NCBI RefSeq assembly: GCF_018531495.1
Contig: NZ_JAHDTI010000001.1
Location: 1,612,001-1,676,000 of the forward strand
DNA from: Nonomuraea sediminis
GTDB lineage: Bacteria; Actinomycetota; Actinomycetes; Streptosporangiales; Streptosporangiaceae
Length of the DNA: 64,000 nt
Reading direction: 5' to 3'
Shown piece after piece: positions 33,270-40,737 of the stretch; the first letter of the stretch is position 1; every line of letters begins with the position of its first letter. The notes beneath the pieces were generated by a model. The model was not told where the DNA came from and did no database searches. It was given only the letters and a program-made list of their open reading frames with translations. The translations under genes and the position numbers were made by a program.

Positions 33270-34876
33270 GGTTTGACGGTAACCGCTCCAAGCGCCGACA
33301 CGATGCCGTGCCCGTAGAAACCGTTCTTGGCCTTCCCGCCCTCGCAGCGGTGGGACTCGGAGCCGTAGGAGTACTTGCGAGGCTTCGGGCAGGCGTGCTT
33401 GGTGGCGCTCTTGTACAGCAGCTTCTCGACCTTGTCGGGCCCGATCTTGCCGAAGCGGCTGACGATCAGCGCCGCGACCCCGCTGGCGTGCGGCGCCGCC
33501 ATGGAGGTGCCCTCCATGTACTGGTAGTACGAGCAGCTCCCGTTGACGCAGCTGCGCACGACATCGTCGCTCTTCGGCTTGCCCGAACGGTCCAGTTTGC
33601 CCTGGCTCCGCAGCGCCCCCTCGGGCGCGGCGGCCAGGATGGTGCGCGCCTGCGAGCCGCCATCGTCGTCGAGGTCGTCGCCGCCGGGGGCCGACACGTC
33701 GGTCTGCTCGAGGCCGTAGTCGCTGTAGGGCGCCTTGCGGCCCGACGGTCCCAGCGCGGAGACCGAGATCACGCCCTTGGACTCGGCAGGCACGTTGAGG
33801 CAGGAGTTGTCGATCTTCCTGGTCTTCTGGTCGCCGCGCGGGTAGCCGGGGCTGTCGTCGTCCACCTTGGGATGGCCGAGGTCGCTTGAGCCGTTGCCGA
33901 GCGCCGAGATGACCGTGACGCCCTTCTTGCGGGCGTAGTCGATGGCCCGCTGCATGCCGGTGATGATCGCCCGCTGCTCCAGCTGCTGCTTCTTGCTGTC
34001 GGCGGGGTTGTCGCGGCAGTTGAACAGCCACGGGTCGACGTAGTAGCTCATGTTCACCACGTCGACGCCGATGTCGCCGGCGTAGGTGAGCGCGTCCAGG
34101 CTCGGCTTGAGGAAGAAGAACCCGGAGTCCTGCCCCGCCCGGATGTTGACCAGCTGGACGTCCGGCGCGACGCCGGCGATGCCGATGCCGTTGATCGGTG
34201 AGGCGATCGTGCTCGCCACGTGGGTGCCGTGGCCGTCGTCGTCCTCGTCGACCGGGTCCTTGCAGGTGGCGACCTCGCACGGGCCGTCGAGCCGGTCGCC
34301 TTCCGAGTCCTTCGGCTTGTCGGTGACGAAGTTGCGGCTCAGCTCGCGGTTGAAGTTGGGCGCGATGTCCGGGTGGTTGCCGTCGATGCCGGTGTCGATG
34401 ACGCCCACCAGCACCTTCCTGCTGCCGGGCAGCTTGGCGTGCGCCCTGTCGGCCCCGATCATCCGCATGTCCCACTGCCGCGGGGCCAGCGGCTCCCCCT
34501 TCGACGCGCTCAACGCCGACGCGTCGGGAAACCCGGTACGGCGGGCCGCCCCACCCGTGTCATCCAGCGCCGAGGCGTACCCGATCTCCCGGTCGGCCGA
34601 CACCCCGACGACGGAGGCGTCCGCCCCCACCCGGTTCACGAAGGCGTCTCCGGAACCCTTGGCGAGCACGTACCCGAGCTTGGCCTCCGTGCTCTCCGCG
34701 GTCCCCCCGGCCCGGCGGATGGCCTCGAGCGCCTGGGCCTGCTGCCCGTCGCCGTAGAAGACGAGGAACTGGCCGGGCGGCCCGGAGCGGGCCGCGGGCG
34801 CTCCCGATGATGATGTGCAGGCGGTCATCGCACCCGCAAGGGCCAACGCCGTCAACCCGCGGGCAACCCGCCGCAT
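33266..34876 (-). CDS. S8 (subtilisin-like) serine protease, lipoprotein
   Basis: 536 residues. N terminus RRVARGLTALALAGAMTAC is a lipoprotein signal with lipobox AMTAC, so the protein should be anchored outside the membrane. An inhibitor-like prodomain is followed by the catalytic triad: Asp in VGVIDTGID, His in DGHGTHVAS, Ser in GTSMAAPHASG, plus the oxyanion Asn in SALGNGSSD. Two acidic inserts (DEDDDGHG; GGDDLDDDGG) may bind calcium. GGGGGAAG precedes ATG 34876. Processed by Lsp after lipidation by Lgt, which is encoded at 57825. Confidence 0.93.
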   Translation of the reverse strand: MRRVARGLTALALAGAMTACTSSSGAPAARSGPPGQFLVFYGDGQQAQALEAIRRAGGTAESTEAKLGYVLAKGSGDAFVNRVGADASVVGVSADREIGYASALDDTGGAARRTGFPDASALSASKGEPLAPRQWDMRMIGADRAHAKLPGSRKVLVGVIDTGIDGNHPDIAPNFNRELSRNFVTDKPKDSEGDRLDGPCEVATCKDPVDEDDDGHGTHVASTIASPINGIGIAGVAPDVQLVNIRAGQDSGFFFLKPSLDALTYAGDIGVDVVNMSYYVDPWLFNCRDNPADSKKQQLEQRAIITGMQRAIDYARKKGVTVISALGNGSSDLGHPKVDDDSPGYPRGDQKTRKIDNSCLNVPAESKGVISVSALGPSGRKAPYSDYGLEQTDVSAPGGDDLDDDGGSQARTILAAAPEGALRSQGKLDRSGKPKSDDVVRSCVNGSCSYYQYMEGTSMAAPHASGVAALIVSRFGKIGPDKVEKLLYKSATKHACPKPRKYSYGSESHRCEGGKAKNGFYGHGIVSALGAVTVKP

Positions 34877-34894
34877 GCTTCCCCCATCCACCGC

Positions 34895-34924
34895 CGCGAT
34901 GATGCAAGAACCTGCATCATCGCG
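34895..34924 (-). terminator. Terminator of the MFS gene (12-bp stem)
   Basis: CGCGATGATGCA pairs with TGCATCATCGCG across a 6-nt loop, 40 nt after the MFS stop and just before the protease ribosome binding site. It could alternatively be an operator for the protease gene. Confidence 0.65.
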
Positions 34925-34963
34925 ACAGTTCCCCGGTGAAGCAACTTTGTCATGAAATATCGG

Positions 34964-36436
34964 TCACGTGGAAGCGCCGACCTTCTCCGCAGCCGGCTCG
35001 GGAGCGGCCAGCCGTACGTCGGGCAGGAAGGCGAGCAGCACCGCCCCCAGCACCAGCAGCGGCGTGAGGACCGCGAACACCCCGGTCACCGCGTCGGCGA
35101 AGGCCAGCTGCAGCCCGTGCCTTGCGGCCTGCGACAGGTGGTCGAGCGCGGCGGGCGTGATGGAGCCCACGCCGCTCCCCAGCCTGCTGGTGAAGACCGC
35201 GCCGAGGATGGACACGCCGACGGCCCCGCCGATCCCCCGGGCGAAGGTGATGGCCGAGGTGGCCGCGCCCCTGTCGCGCGGCGGCGCGGTGGACTGGACG
35301 CCGAGCAGCAGGTTCTGCATCACCATGCCGAGCCCGGCGCCGAAGATCAGCATGTAGACGCCGCAGGTGAACGCGCCGGTGGCGGCCGACATCGTGGTGA
35401 ACAGGAACGCCGCGAGCGCGGTCACCAGCACGCCTGCCACCACGAACCACTTGTAGCGCCCGACCCTGGCCACGAACTGCCCGCTGATCATCGAGGTGAC
35501 CACCATGCCCGCCATCATCGGGATGGTCAGCAGCCCGGAGTTCGACACGCTCACGCCGGTGACCAGCTGCAGGAACGTCGCCAGGAACGTGGCCGCGCCC
35601 AGCATCCCGGTGGCGAGCAGCACGATCGCGGCCGCGCCGAGGCTGAGCGTCCGGTCGGCGAACAGCCGCAGCGGCACGATCGGCTCGGCCACCCGCCGCT
35701 CCACCAGGACGAACAGCCCGAGCAGCACCGCCGAGCCGACCCCGAGCCCGAGGATGACGGGCGAGGACCAGGCGTAGGTGACGCCGCCCCAGGCGGCCAG
35801 CAGCGTCAGGCAGATCAGCACGCCGGAGATGAGCGCGAACCCGAGCCAGTCGATGCGGTGGGGCGAGGTACGGCGGGGCAGTTTGAGCACGGCGAAGGCC
35901 ACGGCCAGCGCGACGGCCCCGAGCGGCAGGTTGATGTAGAAGATCCACCGCCAGGACACGTGCTCGGTGAGCAGGCCCCCGACCAGGGGCCCGCTGATCG
36001 AGGCGACGCCCATGACGGCGCCGAACAGGCCCTGGAACCTGGCCCGCTGGGCCGGTGTGGCGATGTCCGCCATGATCGTCATGGTCAGCACCATGAGCCC
36101 GCCCGCCCCGATGCCCTGGAAGGCGCGGAAGGCGATGAGCTGGCCCATCGTCGTGGCGAGGCCGCACAGAGCGGACCCGGCCAGGAAGAGCGCGATGGCC
36201 GACAGGTAGAGGCGGCGCCGGCCGTACATGTCGCTGAGCTTGCCGTACAGCGGGGTGGAGATGCCCGACGTCAGCGCGAACGCGGTGACCAGCCAGGACA
36301 GGCTGTCGACGCCGTGCAGTTCGCCGGCGATGGTGGGCAGCGCGGTGGCCACGACGGTCTGGTCGAGCGCGGCCAGGAACATGGTGAGCATGAGTGAGCC
36401 CATGCTCACCCAGAGGTCTCGACGTGCGGATAGCAT
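34964..36436 (-). CDS. MFS multidrug exporter, DHA2 (EmrB/QacA) type
   Basis: 490 residues, about 14 membrane segments. LDQTVVATALPTIAGEL (motif D1), GKLSDMYGRRRLYL (motif A) and RAFQGIGAGGLMVLTMTIM, then GPLVGGLLTEHVSWRWIFYINLP (motif C) are diagnostic. Exports drugs or metabolites using the proton gradient. It follows a TetR gene with a 77-nt gap holding a hairpin; probably repressed by that regulator. Confidence 0.93.
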   Translation of the reverse strand: MLSARRDLWVSMGSLMLTMFLAALDQTVVATALPTIAGELHGVDSLSWLVTAFALTSGISTPLYGKLSDMYGRRRLYLSAIALFLAGSALCGLATTMGQLIAFRAFQGIGAGGLMVLTMTIMADIATPAQRARFQGLFGAVMGVASISGPLVGGLLTEHVSWRWIFYINLPLGAVALAVAFAVLKLPRRTSPHRIDWLGFALISGVLICLTLLAAWGGVTYAWSSPVILGLGVGSAVLLGLFVLVERRVAEPIVPLRLFADRTLSLGAAAIVLLATGMLGAATFLATFLQLVTGVSVSNSGLLTIPMMAGMVVTSMISGQFVARVGRYKWFVVAGVLVTALAAFLFTTMSAATGAFTCGVYMLIFGAGLGMVMQNLLLGVQSTAPPRDRGAATSAITFARGIGGAVGVSILGAVFTSRLGSGVGSITPAALDHLSQAARHGLQLAFADAVTGVFAVLTPLLVLGAVLLAFLPDVRLAAPEPAAEKVGAST

Positions 36437-36480
36437 GCGAAGACTCCTCGCTTCTTTTCGCAGAGGGCAGGAGGAACCGC

Positions 36481-36508
36481 GGCGATCGGGGGTGCCACCC
36501 CGGTCGCC
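36481..36508 (-). promoter_or_regulatory. Hairpin between tetR and the MFS gene (attenuator or mRNA stabiliser)
   Basis: GGCGATCGGGG pairs with CCCCGGTCGCC (one G-T wobble) in the 77-nt spacer of the predicted two-gene transcript. It may reduce read-through from the regulator into the exporter. Confidence 0.45.
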
Positions 36509-36513
36509 GCCCC

Positions 36514-37107
36514 TTACGCGGAGAGCCCGCCTTCGAGCAGGTCGAAGGCGCGGTCGAGGAGCTCGTCGACGGAGCCTTCCGTGGTGCCCGCGAGAAACTC
36601 GTGCACCGCGGAGAACGTCGCGCCGAACGCACCGATCATGATCAGCCGGGCCCGCAGCCTGTCACCGTCGCCGAGCCGCCGCTCGATGACGTCGACCACG
36701 CGCTCCATGACCTTCTGCTGGTTGTTCACCGCGGTCCTGGAGGCGAGCTCGGGATGACGGCGCAGCAGTTCCTGGAACTGCTGCATGCCGGCGAAGATCG
36801 GCATGACGATCTCGGCGCGTTCCTTGGCGATGATCCGCAGCGACCGCAGGATCGGCTCATCGGGGGGCCGATTCTCCAGTGCCTCGATCATCTCGTCCGG
36901 CGAGACGGGTGACTCCATGACGAGCGCGTCGTCCTTGGAGGCGAAGTAGTTGAAGAAGGTGCGCGGTGAGATGTCGGCCGCCGCGCTGATCGCCTCCACG
37001 GTCACGGCCTCGAGCCCCTGGTCGAGCGCGATCCGCACCGCCGCCATCCGGATGGCGTGGCGCTTGGCGGCCCTGCGGCGCTCGCGCCGCTCCTTCGGAC
37101 TCTCCAT
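36514..37107 (-). CDS. TetR-family regulator of the downstream exporter
   Basis: 197 residues. A basic N-terminal arm (KERRERRRAAKRHAIRMAA) leads into the helix-turn-helix (VEAISAAADISPRTFFNYFASKDDALV). The C-terminal domain is the helical ligand pocket. ATG 37107 sits about 8 nt after a -10 box, so the mRNA may be leaderless. A perfect palindrome overlaps its promoter, pointing to autorepression and control of the exporter gene behind it. Confidence 0.93.
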   Translation of the reverse strand: MESPKERRERRRAAKRHAIRMAAVRIALDQGLEAVTVEAISAAADISPRTFFNYFASKDDALVMESPVSPDEMIEALENRPPDEPILRSLRIIAKERAEIVMPIFAGMQQFQELLRRHPELASRTAVNNQQKVMERVVDVIERRLGDGDRLRARLIMIGAFGATFSAVHEFLAGTTEGSVDELLDRAFDLLEGGLSA

Positions 37108-37114
37108 GGGTTGC

Positions 37115-37163
37115 ACACTACGCACAAATTGCAGTGCCTGCAAGACTTGCAGGCACTGCAATT
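37115..37163 (-). promoter_or_regulatory. Promoter with 37-bp perfect palindromic operator of tetR-MFS
   Basis: Two 18-bp arms (left 37127-37144, AATTGCAGTGCCTGCAAG; right 37146-37163) flank one central base. On the minus strand TTGCAG at 37143-37138 and TAGTGT at 37120-37115 are spaced 17 nt, a good sigma-A promoter whose -35 box lies inside the palindrome, so a bound dimer pair would occlude polymerase. Confidence 0.8.
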
Positions 37164-37182
37164 CTCAATCCGTACGGCGGGC

Positions 37183-38244
37183 TCAGCCGCGCGCGAGGGT
37201 GGTGCTGCCGAAGACGACCCCGCGGGTCATCGGCCGCTGCAGGAACTCGTGCGGGAAGCCGAGGTCCACCTCGCTGGCCTTGTTCAGGGTCTCCAGCTGG
37301 GCGTCGGTGAACGTGACGTCCAGGGCGCCGAGGTTGCTCTCCAGCTGCCCCAGGGTCCTGGCGCCGATGATGGGGGCGGTGACGGCCGGGTTGGTCAGCG
37401 TCCAGGCCAGGGCCACCTGGGCCGGGGCGACGCCGATCTCGGCGGCCACGTCCTTGACCACGTCGGCGATGTCCAGGGCGCGCTCGTGCAGGGAGCCGTT
37501 GGCCGCGGCCACGTTCTTGCGGCTGCCCTCCGGGCTGGCGTCGGCGCTGTGGTCCAGGTCGGCGCGGGTGTACTTGCCGGTGAGCACGCCGCTGGCCAGC
37601 GGCGACCACGGGATGACGCCCAGGCCGAGCTCGGCCGCCATCGGGATCAGGTCGCGCTCCACGGTCCGCTCGACCAGGCTGTACTCGATCTGCAGCGCGA
37701 TCAGCGGGGACCAGCCGCGCAGGTCGGCGATGGTCTGCATGCGCGCGACCTGCCAGGCGGGGGCGTCGGAGATGGCCACGTAGAGCACCTTGCCCGCGCG
37801 CACCAGGTCGTCCATGGCCCGCATGATCTCCTCCACCGGGGTGGTGAAGTCCCAGGCGTGCAGGTACAGCAGGTCGAGGTAGTCGGTGTTCAGGTTGCGC
37901 AGGCTGGCCTCCACCGACTGCACCATGCTCTTGCGGTGGTTGCCGCCTGCGTTCGGGTCGTCGGCCCGGCGGTTCATCGTGTACTTGGTGGCGATCACCA
38001 GGCGCTCGCGGCGGCCCTCGGCGAACTCGCCGATGAACCTCTCCGACGTGCCGTTGGTGTACATGCTGGCGGTGTCGATGAAGTTGCCGCCGCGCTCGAG
38101 GTAGGCGTCGAAGATGCGGCGCGACTCCTCCTTGTCCGAACCCCAGCCCCAATCCGTGCCGAAGGTCATCGTCCCCAGGGACATCGGGGAAACACGCAGG
38201 CCGGAGCGGCCGAGGAGGCGGTAGCTGTCAAGTGCGTTCGTCAT
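37183..38244 (-). CDS. Aldo/keto reductase
   Basis: 353 residues of the AKR barrel: LGRSGLRVSPMSLGTMTFG, the catalytic Asp/Tyr region GNFIDTASMYTNG, Lys in VIATKYTMN and His in LLYLHAWDF, with NADPH-binding IIGARTLGQLESNLGAL. Active residues are intact; physiological substrate unknown. AGGGGAC precedes the ATG. The stop is followed at once by a GCCGTACGG element. Confidence 0.92.
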   Translation of the reverse strand: MTNALDSYRLLGRSGLRVSPMSLGTMTFGTDWGWGSDKEESRRIFDAYLERGGNFIDTASMYTNGTSERFIGEFAEGRRERLVIATKYTMNRRADDPNAGGNHRKSMVQSVEASLRNLNTDYLDLLYLHAWDFTTPVEEIMRAMDDLVRAGKVLYVAISDAPAWQVARMQTIADLRGWSPLIALQIEYSLVERTVERDLIPMAAELGLGVIPWSPLASGVLTGKYTRADLDHSADASPEGSRKNVAAANGSLHERALDIADVVKDVAAEIGVAPAQVALAWTLTNPAVTAPIIGARTLGQLESNLGALDVTFTDAQLETLNKASEVDLGFPHEFLQRPMTRGVVFGSTTLARG

Positions 38245-38317
38245 GTCCCCTAGGGTGCGCCGGGCGCCACACCCCGGGGAAGGGAAGGTTCTTCCTGGGA
38301 CTGGCCTTCCCACCCAG

Positions 38318-39304
38318 TCAGGGCCTGCCGGCGATCACGGCGCGGGCCAGGCCGGGGTCGTCGGCGAAGACCGCGTCGACGCCGGCGTCGACGAGGCGGC
38401 GCAGCCAGCCTGCCACGTCGCCGGTCGCCCGGGCGAAGGCGGGGACGGCGGGGTCACCGAGGCGGTGGTCCACCGGCAGGTGGGCGTTCTCGTTGCGCAG
38501 CGTCCAGACGTGGACCTGCAGCCCCGCCGCGTGCGCGTCCCCGACCAGGGACGTGGGCGGGCCGGTCCGCCCGTCGGGGCCGAGGGGGATGACCCGGTGC
38601 AGGTCGACCCCGATGCCGTCGGCGTATCCCGCCACCTCGCGCAGCCCGTCGGGGGTGACGAGGTCGTCCCAGGTCCTGTCGATGCCCGCCGCGCTCCAGT
38701 CGTACGGCGCGCCGAGCGGGGCGATCAGCTGGATGAGCGGGAAGTCCGTCACTGTCCGCAGGCCGCGCAGGTTGCCCGTCTCGAACGACTGCAGGAACAC
38801 CGGCCCCTCGAACCCGATCAGCGTCTCCAGCATCGGCTCCTCGAGCGGCAGCCCGAGGGAGGCGAAGTACGTCGGATGCTTGGTCTCGGGGTAGACGCCC
38901 ACCCCGTGGCGGCGGGCCAGCTCGACGACCTCCGTGAAGGTCGGGATCGGCGCCAGCCCGTCGAAGGCGGTGTTGGCCGGCCGCAGCTCGGGGATCCGCT
39001 CCCTGGCCCTGAGCGTCCGCAGCTCGGCCAGCGTGAAGTCTTCGGTGAACCACCCGGTCATCGGCCATCCGTCGATGGTCTTGCTGGTCTTCCTGCCGGC
39101 GAACTCGGGCCGGTCGGCCACGTCGGTGGTGCCGGAGATCTCGTTCTCGTGCCGGGCGACCAGCACGTGGTCGCGGGTGGCGACCAGGTCGGGTTCGATG
39201 AAGTCGGCGCCGAGCGCGATCGCGGTCTCGTAGGACAGCAGCGTGTGCTCTGGCCGCAGCGCGGAGGCGCCTCGATGCGCGATCACCTGGGGCACGCAGC
39301 CCAC
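38318..39304 (-). CDS. Glycerophosphodiester phosphodiesterase
   Basis: 328 residues. VIAHRGASALRPEHTLLSYETAIALGADFIEPDL contains the HR and ExD metal-binding motifs (quoted in parts: AHRGASALRPEHT, FIEPDL), followed by VLVARHENEI (second catalytic His) and a long cap insert. YPETKHPTYF and FLQSFE fit the GDPD barrel. Hydrolyses deacylated phospholipids to glycerol-3-phosphate. No signal peptide with the GTG start at 39304 (GGAGGAG upstream), so probably cytoplasmic. Confidence 0.9.
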   Translation of the reverse strand: MGCVPQVIAHRGASALRPEHTLLSYETAIALGADFIEPDLVATRDHVLVARHENEISGTTDVADRPEFAGRKTSKTIDGWPMTGWFTEDFTLAELRTLRARERIPELRPANTAFDGLAPIPTFTEVVELARRHGVGVYPETKHPTYFASLGLPLEEPMLETLIGFEGPVFLQSFETGNLRGLRTVTDFPLIQLIAPLGAPYDWSAAGIDRTWDDLVTPDGLREVAGYADGIGVDLHRVIPLGPDGRTGPPTSLVGDAHAAGLQVHVWTLRNENAHLPVDHRLGDPAVPAFARATGDVAGWLRRLVDAGVDAVFADDPGLARAVIAGRP

Positions 39305-39446
39305 TGTAGTGACTCCTCCGCTCGCTGGATCTGATGGAATGCATGGTTTCCACACTTGCGGCCTTCGTGGGGGCGTCGGCGGTGCCGCTGGTCGTGCGGA
39401 GCGGGCGGCCCTGGAGAAGGCCTGAGCAGGCCGTAGGATCGAAACG

Positions 39447-40286
39447 ATGAGCACTGTGGACCAGACCCACGAGTTGGCCGCCTTCCTGCGGACCCGTCGC
39501 GAGCGCCTGGACCCCGACGACGTGGACCTGCCCGCACGGCGGGGCCAGCGCCGCACGCCCGGGCTGCGCCGGGAGGAGGTCGCCGAGCTGGCCGGCGTCA
39601 GCGTCGACTACATCGTCCGGCTGGAGCAGGGCCGCGGCCTGCGCCCGTCGGTGAGCGTGCTCGAGTCCCTGGCCACGGCGCTGCGGCTGACCCAGGACGA
39701 GCGGGCCTACCTCTTCGACCTGGCCCAGCAGCGCCCGCTACGGGCGCCCTCGCCGGTGGACGAGGCCGGGCCCATCGCCCGGCTCATGCACGACCTGTCG
39801 CCGCTGCCTGCCATGCTGGTCAACCACCGCTTCGACATCCTGGCGTGGAACCCGGAGATGGCCGGGCTCATCGTGGACTTCGGGACGCTGCCCGCCGAGC
39901 AGCGCAACATGATGTGGCTGTGCCTGCTCCACCCGGACCTGCGGGACTTCTACCAGGACCGGGAGCGGATCATCCGCGAGGGCATCGCCGACCTGCGGGC
40001 CGCCTGGGCGGCGCATCCCGACGACGCGTCGCTGACGGAGCTGATCGACGAGATCACCTCGAGCAGCGAGGAGTTCGCCCGGTTGTGGGCCGAACGGGAC
40101 GTGCGCGTCAACGGCCGCGGGCGCAAGCGCCTCCAGCACGCCGCGGTGGGGCCACTGACCGTCGACTTCGAGGTGCTGGCGCCGCTGCAGGCGCCCGACC
40201 AGCGCCTCATCATCTACCGCGCCGCCGACGCCGCCTCCCAGGTGGCCCTCGACGCCATCGCCGAGGGCCTGGTCCGCGTCGGCTGA
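39447..40286 (+). CDS. XRE-family regulator with MmyB-like ligand domain
   Basis: 279 residues. The N-terminal helix-turn-helix (LRREEVAELAGVSVDYIVRLEQGRG) is followed by the MmyB-like domain (LVNHRFDILAWNPEMAGLI; MMWLCLLHPDLRDFY) thought to bind a fatty-acid-like ligand. Common in actinomycetes, normally repressing a neighbouring oxidoreductase gene; here the divergent neighbour is the GDPD gene with AKR behind it. Its stop codon is part of the first unit of a tandem repeat. Confidence 0.93.
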   Translation: MSTVDQTHELAAFLRTRRERLDPDDVDLPARRGQRRTPGLRREEVAELAGVSVDYIVRLEQGRGLRPSVSVLESLATALRLTQDERAYLFDLAQQRPLRAPSPVDEAGPIARLMHDLSPLPAMLVNHRFDILAWNPEMAGLIVDFGTLPAEQRNMMWLCLLHPDLRDFYQDRERIIREGIADLRAAWAAHPDDASLTELIDEITSSSEEFARLWAERDVRVNGRGRKRLQHAAVGPLTVDFEVLAPLQAPDQRLIIYRAADAASQVALDAIAEGLVRVG

Positions 40287-40424
40287 CTCCCGGCCGATCC
40301 CGCACGGCAAGCCACCCCCGCCCACCACACTGCTGACCTCCCGGCCGATTCCGCACGGCAAGCCACCCCCGCCCACCGCACTGCTGACTTCTCGGACGAT
40401 TCCGTACGGCAAGCCACCCCACCG
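40285..40424. repeat. Tandem repeat, 50-51 bp x 2.8, starting at the XRE stop codon
   Basis: Units 40285-40334, 40335-40385 and a partial 40386-40424 share GCTGAC...CCGGCCGATTCC, then GCACGGCAAGCCACCCCC (third unit GTACGGCAAGCC). There are no unique spacers, so it is not CRISPR. The first unit includes the TGA of the regulator gene. Confidence 0.85.
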
Positions 40425-40609
40425 CCGCCGGCCGCACTCCGGCTGACCGTCCAGGACCGGCGCTCGCGCGAGTGGTCCCCGCACCCCACCGCAACGCCGC
40501 CAGGAACCCCGGCACGCGGGGTCAAGGAGCCCCGGAACCCACGGTTCTGGACGCTTGTCGCGGCGCCCGGCGGTGCCAGGAGCCCGGGAACCGCGGAACT
40601 CACGGTTCC
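40425..40609. other. Non-coding gap with degenerate about 60-bp repeats
   Basis: Two related stretches, near 40534-40570 and 40594-40630, share GGAAC-CACGGTTC and GCTTGTCGCGGCG. No gene is supported. Confidence 0.5.
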
Positions 40610-40708
40610 GGGCGCTTGTCGCGGCGTGCGGCCCCGTGGGCCTGGAGTGCCATCCCTCGACGGGGGCCGGCCACGTGCGGCGGGTGGCGGTTCCCTGGCC
40701 TGCCGTAC
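40610..40708. repeat. Dispersed 99-bp repeat, copy A
   Basis: Same length as and closely similar to 46304-46402. Core: GGAGTGCCATCCCTCGACGG followed by GGGCCGGCCACGTGCGGCGG and GGCCTGCCGTAC. Lies 30 nt downstream of the LuxR stop at 40738 in the sense of that gene. Confidence 0.8.
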
Positions 40709-40737
40709 AGAAGCCTGGGAAGGAGACGTGCGGCGGG

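Noticed and set aside
40285..40424. Possible CRISPR array
   Set aside because: Units are directly adjacent with no unique spacers, only 2.8 copies, and no cas genes are present.
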